A DNA stretch of 41,017 nucleotides from Pelargonium nanum. Lineage: Eukaryota > Streptophyta > Magnoliopsida > Geraniales > Geraniaceae. The first letter of the stretch is position 1, and every line of letters begins with the position of its first letter. Both the position numbers and the translations under genes were made by a program. The stretch covers positions 1 through 41,017 of the forward strand of contig JAYMTF010000291.1 in assembly GCA_036897485.1 (NCBI GenBank), in the 5' to 3' direction. Positions 12,041-23,478 of this stretch are shown here, piece after piece. The notes beneath the pieces are model-generated. The model was not told the origin of the DNA and searched no databases. It saw only the letters and a list, made by a program, of their open reading frames with translations.

Positions 12041-15000
12041 TGCTTTGTGTGTCATTTTTTTTTATTTTAAGAAATTAGTTATGCATGAATTGTCAATGGT
12101 ATCATTATAATAAATTTATTAATATTCTTAGAATTTGTTGTAAAACATGACCATGAAGATATAATACTATATAAAATACAAAAAAAAAAAAAAAGAATTA
12201 TGAGCAGAGAAAGATATGATATGGTGGGAATGGATTTTCCATCTAAGCATGCTATATCTCTTTTTTTAATTTGCTCTACCTTGTGACTTTTATTCACCAA
12301 CTAATGAAATAAATATTAGTTTAAATCACTTTCAAAGTTTCTTTCTTAAAGAAAAAATTTGGGAGCTATAGATTAAGCTTTTGCTCCTATTATTGTCAAT
12401 TATTTTGAGTGACATATGCATCCAAATTTTATCATTGAATCCAATTATTTGCTTCCATAAAGTTTACTCATTATTTTATTTTTAAATGGTACTTCATTTA
12501 GTTTTTCTTTTCTTTTCTATATGTTAAAATGGGTCCACATATATATAAATTTTGTTTCAACTATTTAATGCTCATATTTAAATTCTATCATATGTATCAA
12601 ATATAATTAAAAATTAGCCACTTTTGGTCCAATGATAAAAAAAAAAAATCCTCTATCGATTCTTCTCTTGCCCGCCTCATGCCCCGGAAAAATTCATGCT
12701 CCGTTCAGTTCGTGAACGTCAAAATCATGTTAGATTGTCATCCCTAACTTCATGACACGTGTTAGTTGAACTTATTCTTTGTAACATTTAAAAAAATTAT
12801 ATTCCTTCAAACTTATTTGATCATGTAATTTTTTTTATAAAAATAAAGAATTTGAATCTAAAGATAATAAAATTAGGTGACATACCCCAATTGTATTCTA
12901 TTGACATTGTGTCATGGTATCAACTTAATTAACACTTAGCCACATTTGGTCCAATGACATTCAATTCACCAAATGGTCCAAATATTTTATTTAATTATGT
13001 AAATTTCATACTAAATAGTAAATACAAATTATCTTCTTCTATATTTATTTTATTAACGATGACAGTTACACTTTTTATTTTTATTAGCTTCCATTAATTA
13101 CATTGTACTTTTGGTATGGTTATTCATTAACACATTCCAATATTGATACTAGAACGTACAAGGATAAAATTTAAAAGTTGGTATTACAAGTACACACATA
13201 CCTATAACGCACATGTGTCCAATGTTTTAGATATGATTTGAATATGAAATCTCATATATGATCACGAACACTTATACAGCTCAACCAATGACCGTTTGTA
13301 AGCTCTATATATCCAATATCTCCATATTAAGTTATTAATTTTACGATAGGAGAATTTAATTGATTTATATCATACGTTTCGTTCTCACCTATTTATTATT
13401 AATTGTACAATCTAATTGTGAACATGTCTGAATGAACCAATATGCTCAACAATACTTGCGTTGCAAACTATAGTTTATGCCAAAAAAATAACTGATAAAT
13501 TGTCATTTTAAATTGAAAGACGACAATGTCATATGCCATATTGAATTATATATATATAATTTAATTTGATAGTTGACTAACTATTAATAATAAAAAGTTG
13601 GTTAAGATTAGGTGAACTTTTTATATTTTTCATAACATTAAAATGTTTATATTTCTCAAAACATCAACTAAAAACTTTTAAGAAATGAATAATTTGAATT
13701 TAAGATAATGACATTAGGTGATTTAGCCTATAAATCGTTATCAAGGAAAGAAAATTTGGTGTGAGTAGACCAACGATATTTGGCAAATGGAGCACAAATC
13801 TAGGCACTCACTTAGACAATTATGTTCACAAACTTAATGTGCCCAAGAGACATGGTTAGGTTTATCTTTATTCCTGTTGCACCAACATGCTGCCTTAATT
13901 TTGTGAACATGCTCTTGCTTTCTACCAAAAGTCTTCCCTCATTGACATTCATATGGACAACTCTTCAAAATTGTCCCTTACACTAATTAACTATCAACTT
14001 TCTTTCGTCATTAATCTAAAATCATCTTAATTGGGACCGACAACTTAAATCATGATTTGTGACACGGCACGGAAACGTTCAAATTTTTATTTATAAAAAA
14101 GGGCTCAACATTATCCGATCTATGTTAGGTTCGAGTTGACTAACTCAACTCGTTTAATAGTCGGGTCATGTTTGCGTCGAACTCATTTAGCCCGTTTAAT
14201 TAATCGGGTCATCAACGGATTGTGTAATGATCCACTAATTTAAGGATAAACATGCAAATTTTTAAACTTTTCGTGTAACTCATATAAGTTAAACGATTCA
14301 AATATATCGGGTCGTGTTATGTCAATATCAAAGCCATTTATTTAAACGTATCAGGTCGAGTTTGTGTAATTTTGAACCCTAATGTTTAGATATATTAATT
14401 GTGTCAATCCGGTCTAAACTATTCTTATCGTGTTATTCAAACCGTTTAATAAACGACTCAAATTTAGATTGATCTGTTTGACAAAATATTATACTCTCGA
14501 CATAATCCGTGAACACGAACTGCCACCGTCATACTTAATTATAAGTCTCTCTAGACTAGGACCCAACTACGAAAGCAAAATCACATAGGCGAATGGAAAT
14601 TTCTTGTAGACAGAAACCCCAAATTTAGGCCAATAAATGCATTTGCTATACCATATTTGATAAACTGACAAAACCATATATACTATACAGCCCTCACTCT
14701 GCTTGCTTGGCAGCTTTTTTTTCCTCATCATTTAAAGGGCAAAATGAGGAATACAAAATATAAAAATAAATAAATAAACAATAAATAAAGCTTTGAGTTT
14801 TGCAAGTAAAGGTGCTTCATATCCTGCAGGCTTTCTTGGTTGGATTATTTTGGTCATTTTCGAAAACTCCATATCTTGTTAAGTGATTGCATATTCTACT
14901 TTGTCCTTTTTTTTTTCTTTCTCTTTTTGATTTTGTCATCATTTTTATTTATTTTTTTCTTTTCAATTTGCAATGAATTGGGATGGTTCTTTTCTCCCTA

Positions 15001-16430
15001 TATTTTGTATGAGCAACCTCACATGGAAGAGGCATTATTCAAGGAGAATTTCAGATCTTCCTTGAAACATTCAATTGGATTGCACACTACACTCAAATCA
15101 TCACAATACATCATGTTTGGGATTAGATTATCCACTAGCTCAACCCTACTAATTATCATAATTTGCACAATCTTTTTTCTATTATCTTAACCATGGGGCA
15201 TTCAAAAGATTAAAGCGATATCAGATTTTTAAACCATATTCATTTGAGCAGAGCAGGACCACAATGACGGAAAAGCTTTTTCTATCAAGTTATAACGCAA
15301 TTGCATTTTTTGTTACTTGAAATACAAGACTTTAAGTTAAAATATACAATTTCTCTCAGTTGACACACACTTGACAATTGCATACTCATTCTCAGTGTGT
15401 TACACTTTATTAGTTCAATGTATATTGTTTACTCTCAAGTTGTTTTTTTTTCTTTTGTGTACATAGATTGGTGTTATTTTCACTTTATGAGCATGTCAAA
15501 GAATTTACAAGCCAAAATTGAGGTATCATCACAATAGGGCCATTTTTATGTTTACTCCACTTTATTTGCTACATAAGGGCCTATTTGATAGGACTCCACC
15601 TAGCTAGTGAGTAGAGTGAGTAGTGACTATAGCTTTTGTTTTGGGCTATCCAAGCACTAGCTATCCATCCAACCCCCCCACAAAACCCTCCTATCCCCTC
15701 CTTTCCCCATCATGGCATTGGCTTGGCATGAATTATGTAAATTTTCATTAATCACTTAAAAAGGATTGGTTTTTATTGTGGTTCAAGTAGTAACAAGATT
15801 GCAACACTACATGTGTATGATTTGATGGGGATAGAACAAGAGTTTACTCAAGAGAGGAACAATGTATTGAGTCATTATTAACTCAAAATTGACAATACAA
15901 TTATTTTAAATTTACTTTATCGATTTGAAATTCGATTCAACCCTAAATAAAGCCAAACAACATGAAAATTAATAAGAGAATTGTAGGACATAGGTTTGCC
16001 CGGTGTCCTTGTCGGCATGCATTTTCTCTTCCTTTTTATTTTATTTATCAAATCTATGAATACAAGTTGTGTGAAAGGAATTAGTTTGTCCAATTTGTAG
16101 GGTGGGAAAGTTGTGATGAGTACTAGTGATAGATGAGAGATGAAAGTGTCTTTTGTAGATGATGGATTAGCTTTATAAGGTGAAATGAGACAAGTTTTGT
16201 CACAAAACTCAAACACATATTGAATTGTTGTGGAATAGTAGTGGAGGTGTTGTTTTGTGTGTGAGGTGGAGGATTGTGTGTTAAAATTGTAGGAGGTGAG
16301 AAGGGACCCAAGAGCAAGAGCAAGAGCAAGAGATGGGGCACATGGCCCAAACATGTCTTGGGAGTATTAGGACAAGATTGGGGTGAAGGGTGGGTTTGGG
16401 TGGGCACCATTGTTGGGTCAACTAGAGAGC
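12041..16430. other. Long AT-rich intergenic region with decayed repeats
   Basis: No gene is supported over 4.4 kb. It contains a 22-bp direct repeat, TTAGCCAC(T/A)TTTGGTCCAATGA, at 12614-12635 and 12936-12957, and two loosely similar segments near 12840-12890 and 13675-13725 (AATTTGAAT...ATTAGGTGA). A stretch at 14095-14530 is rich in CGGGTC and CCCGTTT-type words, typical of old non-autonomous transposons. Open frames here (for example 14840-15190 +) are T-rich runs without protein character. Confidence 0.45.
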
Positions 16431-16760
16431 ATATTTCCCTACCAAAAGCACAGAAAGAAACCCTAAAATAGACAGCCTTGTTCCCATGTGCTCCTCCTTT
16501 AAGTGCAACATTACAAAATAACAAACCCCTTTTCTCTTCTCCTTCCTCCTCGATCTCTAAATCCTCCATTTCTCCTTTCGGGAGCAACCTCCGAACACAC
16601 CAACAACGACAACAACAAGATATCAGGGCTTCGCTGGAACTCATTACGCTCCCTTTCCCGTTATTTCCACCCTTCTCTCAAAACAACAATTTCATACGTC
16701 GTCAACAATTCATCATAACTGTCGACGATTTATATACATGCATCAGCAGACAACAATAAA
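16431..16760 (+). promoter_or_regulatory. Promoter/5'-leader-like island without a detectable gene
   Basis: GC-richer than its flanks. It contains AAACCCTAAAA (telo-box-like, about 16459) and then a CT-rich tract (about 16528-16576, CTTCTCCTTCCTCCTCGATC) like a plant Y-patch and 5' leader. No conserved open frame follows on the + strand. It could be a non-coding transcript start, or the remains of a lost gene. Confidence 0.3.
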
Positions 16761-19197
16761 CTGTTTTTAAGATTGACAACGCGCTTTAACTTTAATATAA
16801 ATAAAATATTGTCGAGTTGACTATGTATACAACATATCCAATAATATGTGGGATGTATGTTCCACGATGTGAGATAAAATTGTATGTATGTATTCTATGC
16901 ATATGCATAGGGAAGAAACCAAAAGTTGACCTCTAGATAACAAGTACTCCTGTATAAACTAGATAGATATGGGGCAATTGTTCCTTGTCACGTCCTTTTC
17001 TTTCAATTATAAGATAAAAGAAACATGCATCTCATTATTTGAATACATGTGGTTTTGGGTTCCAATTATTTTACTTATTTATTTATTTGTAAACTTTGAT
17101 TTTACAATTCTCCTCTGGATGATTCATACATAAATATGGAATAAATAAATAAAAATTCCATTATTGTCTCTCCCACATTTATGTTGAGGGGCAGGGAGAG
17201 ATTGGAGTTGAAGAAAAAGATAATAAAAATTATATGCTAGATGATGCCAATAAGTGTGAATATTTATAACACACATTCTGGAATATGCAAAAATTAATTT
17301 TCTTAAGAGACAAAATCCTATTATTATGTACGGGAAGATACTAATTTAGAGATATTTATTGAATGCGAATAAATATATGTTCACCTCCTATTATAATAAT
17401 AATAATAATAATTTAGAGATATTTAAAGGTTTGCTTCGTGAAAATTGGAGTGTTGTTGTTTCCTACAATTATCGGGAGAGAAATAGAGTCGCGGATCTTT
17501 GGCTAATATGAGATTCTCCTTTGAGATGAGATTGGTTATGTTTCGTGATATGCCTCCGAGTTTGGCCGAGCTGGTCCGTATGAATTTGATAGGGGTTTCG
17601 TTTCTCCGAGTTGTTTCGATGCAGTTTTTTTGTCTTTCTTTTGTTTACCAAAAATAAAATAAAATAATAATAATGAATTACTTGTACTTTTATTATGACA
17701 TTCGAGATCGATTAATAAAAGATACCGTTTGCTTATAAAAAAAAATAATAATGGTTTAAAGATAATAGAAAAACACACCTCATTGTGTTGTCCTCCAAGC
17801 AAGTCTAATCAAAGTGACAAGAATATCCCCCACAAAATAGTTTGAAGATGATATATAATAGCTACTGCTACTCTACTCTTGCTCGAATCTCCTTTTTTTT
17901 GGCCATACAAATAGATCTTCACAATTTCTTTATTAAAATATTGCATTTATATTCATATGGAGTTAAAATATGGAACATGAAAATATGCAGCAATCAATTT
18001 TTTTTTTTTTTGTAATTTTTACAAAATACTACATAAGTATTTCTCAACTTAATGTTTTATTTATGTGTCTTAATTAAAATTTGTGAAACAAAATTAAGAG
18101 ATGTCATTTCACCAAAGTTAATAATATGAAGCTTCCTAAAATATATAGCTCATTATCTTATTCAGATACTTATAGCTACTCATTAAAATAGCTATTGCTA
18201 TATAAATATAGACAACTTATCTTATATGCAATCATACAGTGACATGAAGTAGTTAAAAGATCAAAAGTTATTCTCTCATTTTTATATTCTTCTCATTCAT
18301 CTTTCTTCACATATGTTCTCTCTTCACTAACAATTGTAATTTATTTAATTTGATGTATATTCTCAAATATTTTAGATATGCTTTGCACTCAATCACAAGA
18401 CTTATATTAGTAACTATAAATTTAGCAACCGCAAGGCCTACAATTCTCAATGTCCAAAAATCATTTGAATATTTTGTGATGGTTGCTTTGTTGACTTGTT
18501 GTTCACTTCACACAAAATGAAATATCTCAGTTTTCAAGCTATTCTCATACTACTTCTTAAACTAATTGGATATTAAATCTACATGCAAGTTCAATGTGAG
18601 TTCTTGGATATTATTTCTCTATTTTCTTAGAACATCGATTCATGGTAACTCACCCGATTCAGAGATCTAAAACTAGGCCAATGCCCGTGGGCTTGAGCTC
18701 TACTCCAAAATCGAGTGTACTTATCTCCAAACTCGAGTGAACTCATATTTAAGAAAGAGTGGGCTCAAGTGACCCAATCCCCAACTAGGTCCATGAAAGG
18801 GGCATCATGATCATTGAGCTTTTTGAGCCTCTTAAGTCAACTCAAGGCGACTCGTTTAAGTTAGAAGAATAAATTAGACCTACGCTCGTGAAAGATGTCT
18901 TGCCCATGTGGAGAACTTAGTCTTCTTCGTCCGAGTGGGGACCTCAACTTAGCCCGCATCTTGGAGATAATCCACGGTCGTGGTCTCATGGAGTAGATTA
19001 GTTTAATCTAGTCAACTCTGTGAATCCGCTACGACAATTTACCTTCACTTAATGAGTTGCACCATCTAAATCAAACATACTTAGTACATGTAATGTATTG
19101 TGATTTGGTTAAGTCACCAATGAAATGATTGATGTGTCACAATCTATTAATTAACAAATCATTTCAATTAATACTTTAGACATACAACAAAACTCTT
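16761..19197. other. AT-rich intergenic sequence
   Basis: No gene or RNA is supported. An (AAT)n microsatellite lies at about 17393-17412. The part at 18660-19040 is less AT-rich than the rest (words such as CTCGAGTG, GGGCTCAAGTGACCC) and may be a fragment of an unidentified repeat. Confidence 0.45.
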
Positions 19198-19342
19198 TAA
19201 TATAATAGTAAATTTCAGTTCACATAAATTACATGTAATAAATTCAATACTAATATGACAAATGACATTTAATATAATAGTTGACTTTCAGTTCTCATCA
19301 GTTACATATAATAAATTCATTACTCATATGACAAACAACATT
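19198..19342 (+). repeat. Tandem duplication of a 72-73 bp unit
   Basis: Unit 1 is 19198-19269 and unit 2 is 19270-19342. Each runs TAATATAATAGT..., TTTCAGTTC, TTACAT(G/A)TAATAAATTCA, ATATGACAAA and ACATT. A third, broken copy starts at 19343 (GAACATAATAGTAGG), is interrupted by a T-run, and resumes near 19432 as TTACATGTAGTAAATTCATTA. This is a small AT-rich minisatellite with no coding capacity. Confidence 0.75.
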
Positions 19343-20159
19343 GAACATAATAGTAGGTTTTTTTTTTTTTCATTTTTTCATCATGAATTTGTTAATGAAT
19401 GCTTATTTTGATTCCCCGTTATCATAAGTTACATGTAGTAAATTCATTAATATTACTATTTTAATAAAATTTTGATCTGCTCAACTGTGAGTTTATGTTA
19501 AATTTGAAAAATTCATATAATCATTTCATATGTTCTTAAATTGTACTCTCAATTTATTTTTGAGTGCTTACAATCCTTTCGTATGAAAAAAACACAAGAA
19601 TTAAATTCAAATCATAAAAGATCGAAAATACGTTACGAACTGCAAAATTAAGTAAATTGCATAAAAAAATAATAGGAGTAAAATAGACAAATCCTAAACT
19701 GAAAAGACAAAAAGGTCACATTGTGTTGATTAGGATCTAAGAGGGCACATTGTCATAATAGAATGTCCTATTTCCACATTATAGATGGATAGATTAAAAT
19801 TTGTTAAGAATAAAGTACCAAATTAGAATGTTAGTTGGTATATATTACAAAATAAAATACATAAATAAATAAAAATAAATAGAAGGGCAAAATGGTCCAA
19901 AAAATAACACCTCATTCGTTGACCCTCAAGAAATCCAATGGCGGCCCCTACGGCGTTGGCCTTGCCCACTTATATTTCTTCATTCATGACTTTGCCTTTG
20001 CCTTTGCTTCCATTTCCATATCTCCCTCTATTTCTCACCAAGTAGCGTTTCTCTTTTTCAAATCCAAAGAAAAACAAATCGATTATTTTTTTAAAAAAGA
20101 AAAAAAAGAAAAAAACCGTTTTGTTTCTCTCTTTCCTCCGTGTTTTTGTAATAAAAAGC

Positions 20160-20307
20160 CAACACAACACAACACACCTCGCTAGCTCTCCTACTACCTC
20201 CTCTCCTTGCGCTCTCTCTTCTCCTTTTCCGTTACGCAACCAATATATACATACATATATATCTATATATATTGCCATCTCTATCTCTTTGCTTTCATCA
20301 ACCGGAG
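20160..20307 (+). promoter_or_regulatory. CYP734A core promoter / 5' leader
   Basis: CT-rich runs (CTCTCCTACTACCTCCTCTCC) and TATATA-rich sequence at about 20243-20272 precede the P450 start codon. The CT-rich part looks like a plant leader. The transcription start cannot be fixed. The first in-frame ATG is 20308, and the only in-frame start-like codon upstream is a TTG. Confidence 0.4.
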
Positions 20308-23300
20308 ATGGTGGAAGCGGTTGCTGTTGCTGCTACTGCCGCGCAGATTTTGATTGACGATTACGATCATTTCGATTACTACAGCCGCGGCGGCGATAGC
20401 GGCGGCTGGTTCAGTTTCCTGAGTTTTAAGATGGTGGTGATGTGTGTTGCGGTGGCGGTGATGGTGATGAAGGCCGGAGTGTTGGTGTGGTGGCGGCCGA
20501 GGAAAATCGAGCACCATTTCTACAAGCAGGGGATCAGGGGACCGCCGTACCGGCTGTTCATCGGAAATGTGAAGGAGCTGGTGGCGATGATGCTCAAGGC
20601 TTCGTCGCAGCCGATGCCGACCTTCTCGCACAACATCCTCCCCAGAGTCCTCTCCTTCTACCACCACTGGAAGAAAATCTACGGTAATTTGATTTTGTTT
20701 TTGGTTTTGGTTTTGGTTTTGGTTTTGTCAATGAATCGATCGATTAATGATGAATCATGATCATACTGGTAATCATTGAAGGAGTTGGATCATGGATAGT
20801 AAATAGATGAGTGCCATCTCTGCGCTTCTGTTATCATTGTTTGCCTTATTATCATTTTTTTGGCTCAGACCTCTCTCTGCTCTGCTTCTCTCTGAGGTAC
20901 AACACTCCTTTTTTAAGAAACTTTTTCAGCCTTTTTATTTATTTTTTCTGAGACCTCACAGACAGATGCTTCAATGATGTTCTTTCCAGTACTTGTTGAA
21001 CCAACTCTCTCTTTTTTTTCTTTTTTTTTTAAACACTTTTTATCATTTTTGTTGGTTAATTGTTTCCTTCTTGTCCTTCCTTTCCCTCCAACAGGGGATT
21101 CGAGAAATTAAAGCTGTTGTTATCTTAGCATTTTGTTTCAAAGAGCAAAACGGTGTAAAATTTTCCACTTTCCCAAACAAAGATGCCATGATTTTAGACA
21201 CAAAACACGTCTTTCTTGCTTTTGTTGATGTGGATATGTCATTTTTTTCTCTCTTTATAAAATCTTTTTATTATTATTATTATTATTGTTTTAAAACTAG
21301 AAAAACAAAGAGTGATATATATGTGCTCATTATTAGAATTAGTTTTGGGGTTGAGTGAGTGAGTGAGTTTTGAGAGTTGTCTACTTCCAAATCCTATCTC
21401 TTCTCTGTCTTTGCTTTGGATTGGGCCTCCTCTGCTCTTCTCTTGTCTTCTGCTATTGCTATTGCTAGTTTTTGTGTAGACCCTCCCCTCCCTACTCTAT
21501 CCTCCATAACTACTTTCTACTTTACCACCTTCTCTTTTTCAATTCTATGCTCAATCTTCTTGCAACTTGCTTCTTCTCCATCTTTTTTTAATGAACTGTT
21601 TTGTAAAATTTGAGGGGATGATTTAGCTAACAAAATGTTATAAATGCAAATGTAGGTGCAACATTCCTTGTGTGGTTTGGACCCACGGTGCGGCTGACCG
21701 TAGCGGATCCGGAGCTCATTCGGGAAATCTTCACCTCCAAGTCTGAGTTCTACGAGAAAAATGAGGCTCCTCCTCTGGTCAAGCAGCTTGAAGGCGATGG
21801 CCTCCTCAGCCTCAAAGGTGAAAAATGGGCTCATCACCGCAAAATCATCACTCCAACCTTTCATATGGAGAATCTTAAGGTAGTTAATTCACTTCATTTT
21901 TATCATCTCCATCGCAGATATTTGTTGGTGAATTTTTGACTAATTAATTGTGAATTAATTATGATCAACGTAGCTCTTGGTTCCGGTGGTCGGAAAGAGC
22001 GTGGTGGACATGTTGGAGAAGCTGTCGGAAACAATGTCAGAGTCCGGCGAGGTTGAAATTGAAGTATCGGAATGGTTCCAGACGCTCACGGAGGACGTCA
22101 TTACCAGAACAGCTTTCGGCACCAGCTACGACGAAGGCTTGGCCATTTTCCGGTTACAATCGCAGCAAATGCTGCTCGCCGCCGAAGCTTTTCAAAAAGT
22201 TTTCATTCCCGGCTACAGGTATATACACTTAATTTCATTTACAGATTTCGTAATAAAATTGTTGTAGCAAATGGAGAAATTGAATGTTTGAATTGCAGAT
22301 TTCTTCCGACGAGGATGAACAGGGATTCGTGGAAACTGGACAAGGAGATCAGGAAATCGCTAGTGAAGCTGATCGATCGGCGCCGGAATGAGAGCCCGGC
22401 GGTGAGTACAGCGGCGGAGAAGAGGAGTCCGAAGGACTTGGTGGGGCTGATGATTCAGGCGTCGAGGTCGTCAACGTCAACATCATCAACCTCAACGACG
22501 TCGTCTTCGGTGTCATCATCATCGTCGTCAAAAAACATAACGGTACATGACATAGTGGAGGAGTGCAAGAGCTTCTTCTTCGCCGGGAAGCAGACCACAT
22601 CCAATTTGATGACGTGGACAACGGTCCTGCTGGCAATGCACCCGCAGTGGCAGGTACAAGCACGTGACGAGGTGCTGAGGGTGTGTGGATCACGTGACTT
22701 ACCCACCAAGGATGATGTTCTCAAGCTTAAGACGGTAAATATAATAACAAAAAAAAGCTTCTCCTCCTCCTTCTTCTTCAAAAAAAAAAAAAGAAAAAAA
22801 AAAATCATGTTTTTGTCTCTTTCTTTCACTCATCCAACACAGCACAACACCCTTTGTTTCCTCAGAATAACCAAAACTGCCACCTTTTGCTTTTTGTCAC
22901 TCGTTTTCACACACAAGGACAAACATGTCTTTTCACAAAGGGCATTTGCGTACTTACAAAAATATAATTCTAATGGGTTTTGACCTGGTGTTGCGCAGCT
23001 GAACATGATCCTCAACGAGTCCCTGCGGCTGTACCCTCCGATCATAGCGACGATCAGACGGGCAAAAGCTGACGTGGAGCTAGGAGGGTACAAGATCCCA
23101 GGTGGGACCGAGCTCCTGATTCCGATCCTGGCCGTTCATCACGATCAGGCGATATGGGGCAACGACGCGAACGAGTTCAACCCGGGGCGATTCGCCGACG
23201 GAGTCGCACGCGCCGCCAAGCACCCGATGGCGTTTATTCCGTTCGGGCTCGGCGTACGAACGTGTATAGGGCAGAATCTGGCGATTTTGCAGGCCAAGCT

Positions 23301-23478
23301 GGCGCTGGCGATCATACTCCAGCGCTTCACGTTCCGGCTGTCGCCGAGTTACCAGCACGCGCCGACGGTTCTGATGCTGCTCTACCCACAGTACGGCGCG
23401 CCGGTCATCTTTAAACGCTTGCCTCAAGATCCTGTGGACCCTACTCCGCCCCAAAATCAAGATCGTGGGTCCAGTTAG
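20308..23478 (+). CDS. CYP734A: Cytochrome P450, CYP734A type (brassinosteroid C-26 hydroxylase)
   Basis: The exons are 20308-20683, 21656-21879, 21974-22218, 22299-22734 and 22999-23478. All introns are GT-AG and the frame of 1761 nt is open, giving 586 aa. The sequence closely resembles Arabidopsis BAS1 (CYP734A1), which inactivates castasterone and brassinolide by C-26 hydroxylation at the ER. Visible features are an N-terminal membrane anchor at about residues 37-62, the CYP72-clan block QGIRGPPYRL, an I-helix AGKQTTS (377-383), ExxR as ESLR (434-437), FNPGRF, and the haem motif FGLGVRTCIG with Cys516. It is longer than the roughly 510-540 aa usual for the family. There is an extra acidic, glycine-rich segment before the anchor (about 13-35) and a Ser/Thr run at 337-359. 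All catalytic motifs are intact, so it should be active. Assignment to CYP734A is firm; substrate is inferred from the family. Confidence 0.95.

Noticed and set aside
14840-15190. 116-codon + strand open frame
   Set aside because: Phe/Leu-rich run caused by poly-T tracts; no domain, and not a plausible membrane protein.
15917-16759. Overlapping open frames on both strands (up to 173 codons)
   Set aside because: They arise from CT- and GA-rich simple sequence; several frames are open at once and none resembles a known protein.
20281-20667. Minus-strand 128-codon frame over P450 exon 1
   Set aside because: Shadow of the P450 coding strand; His/Arg-rich antisense translation.
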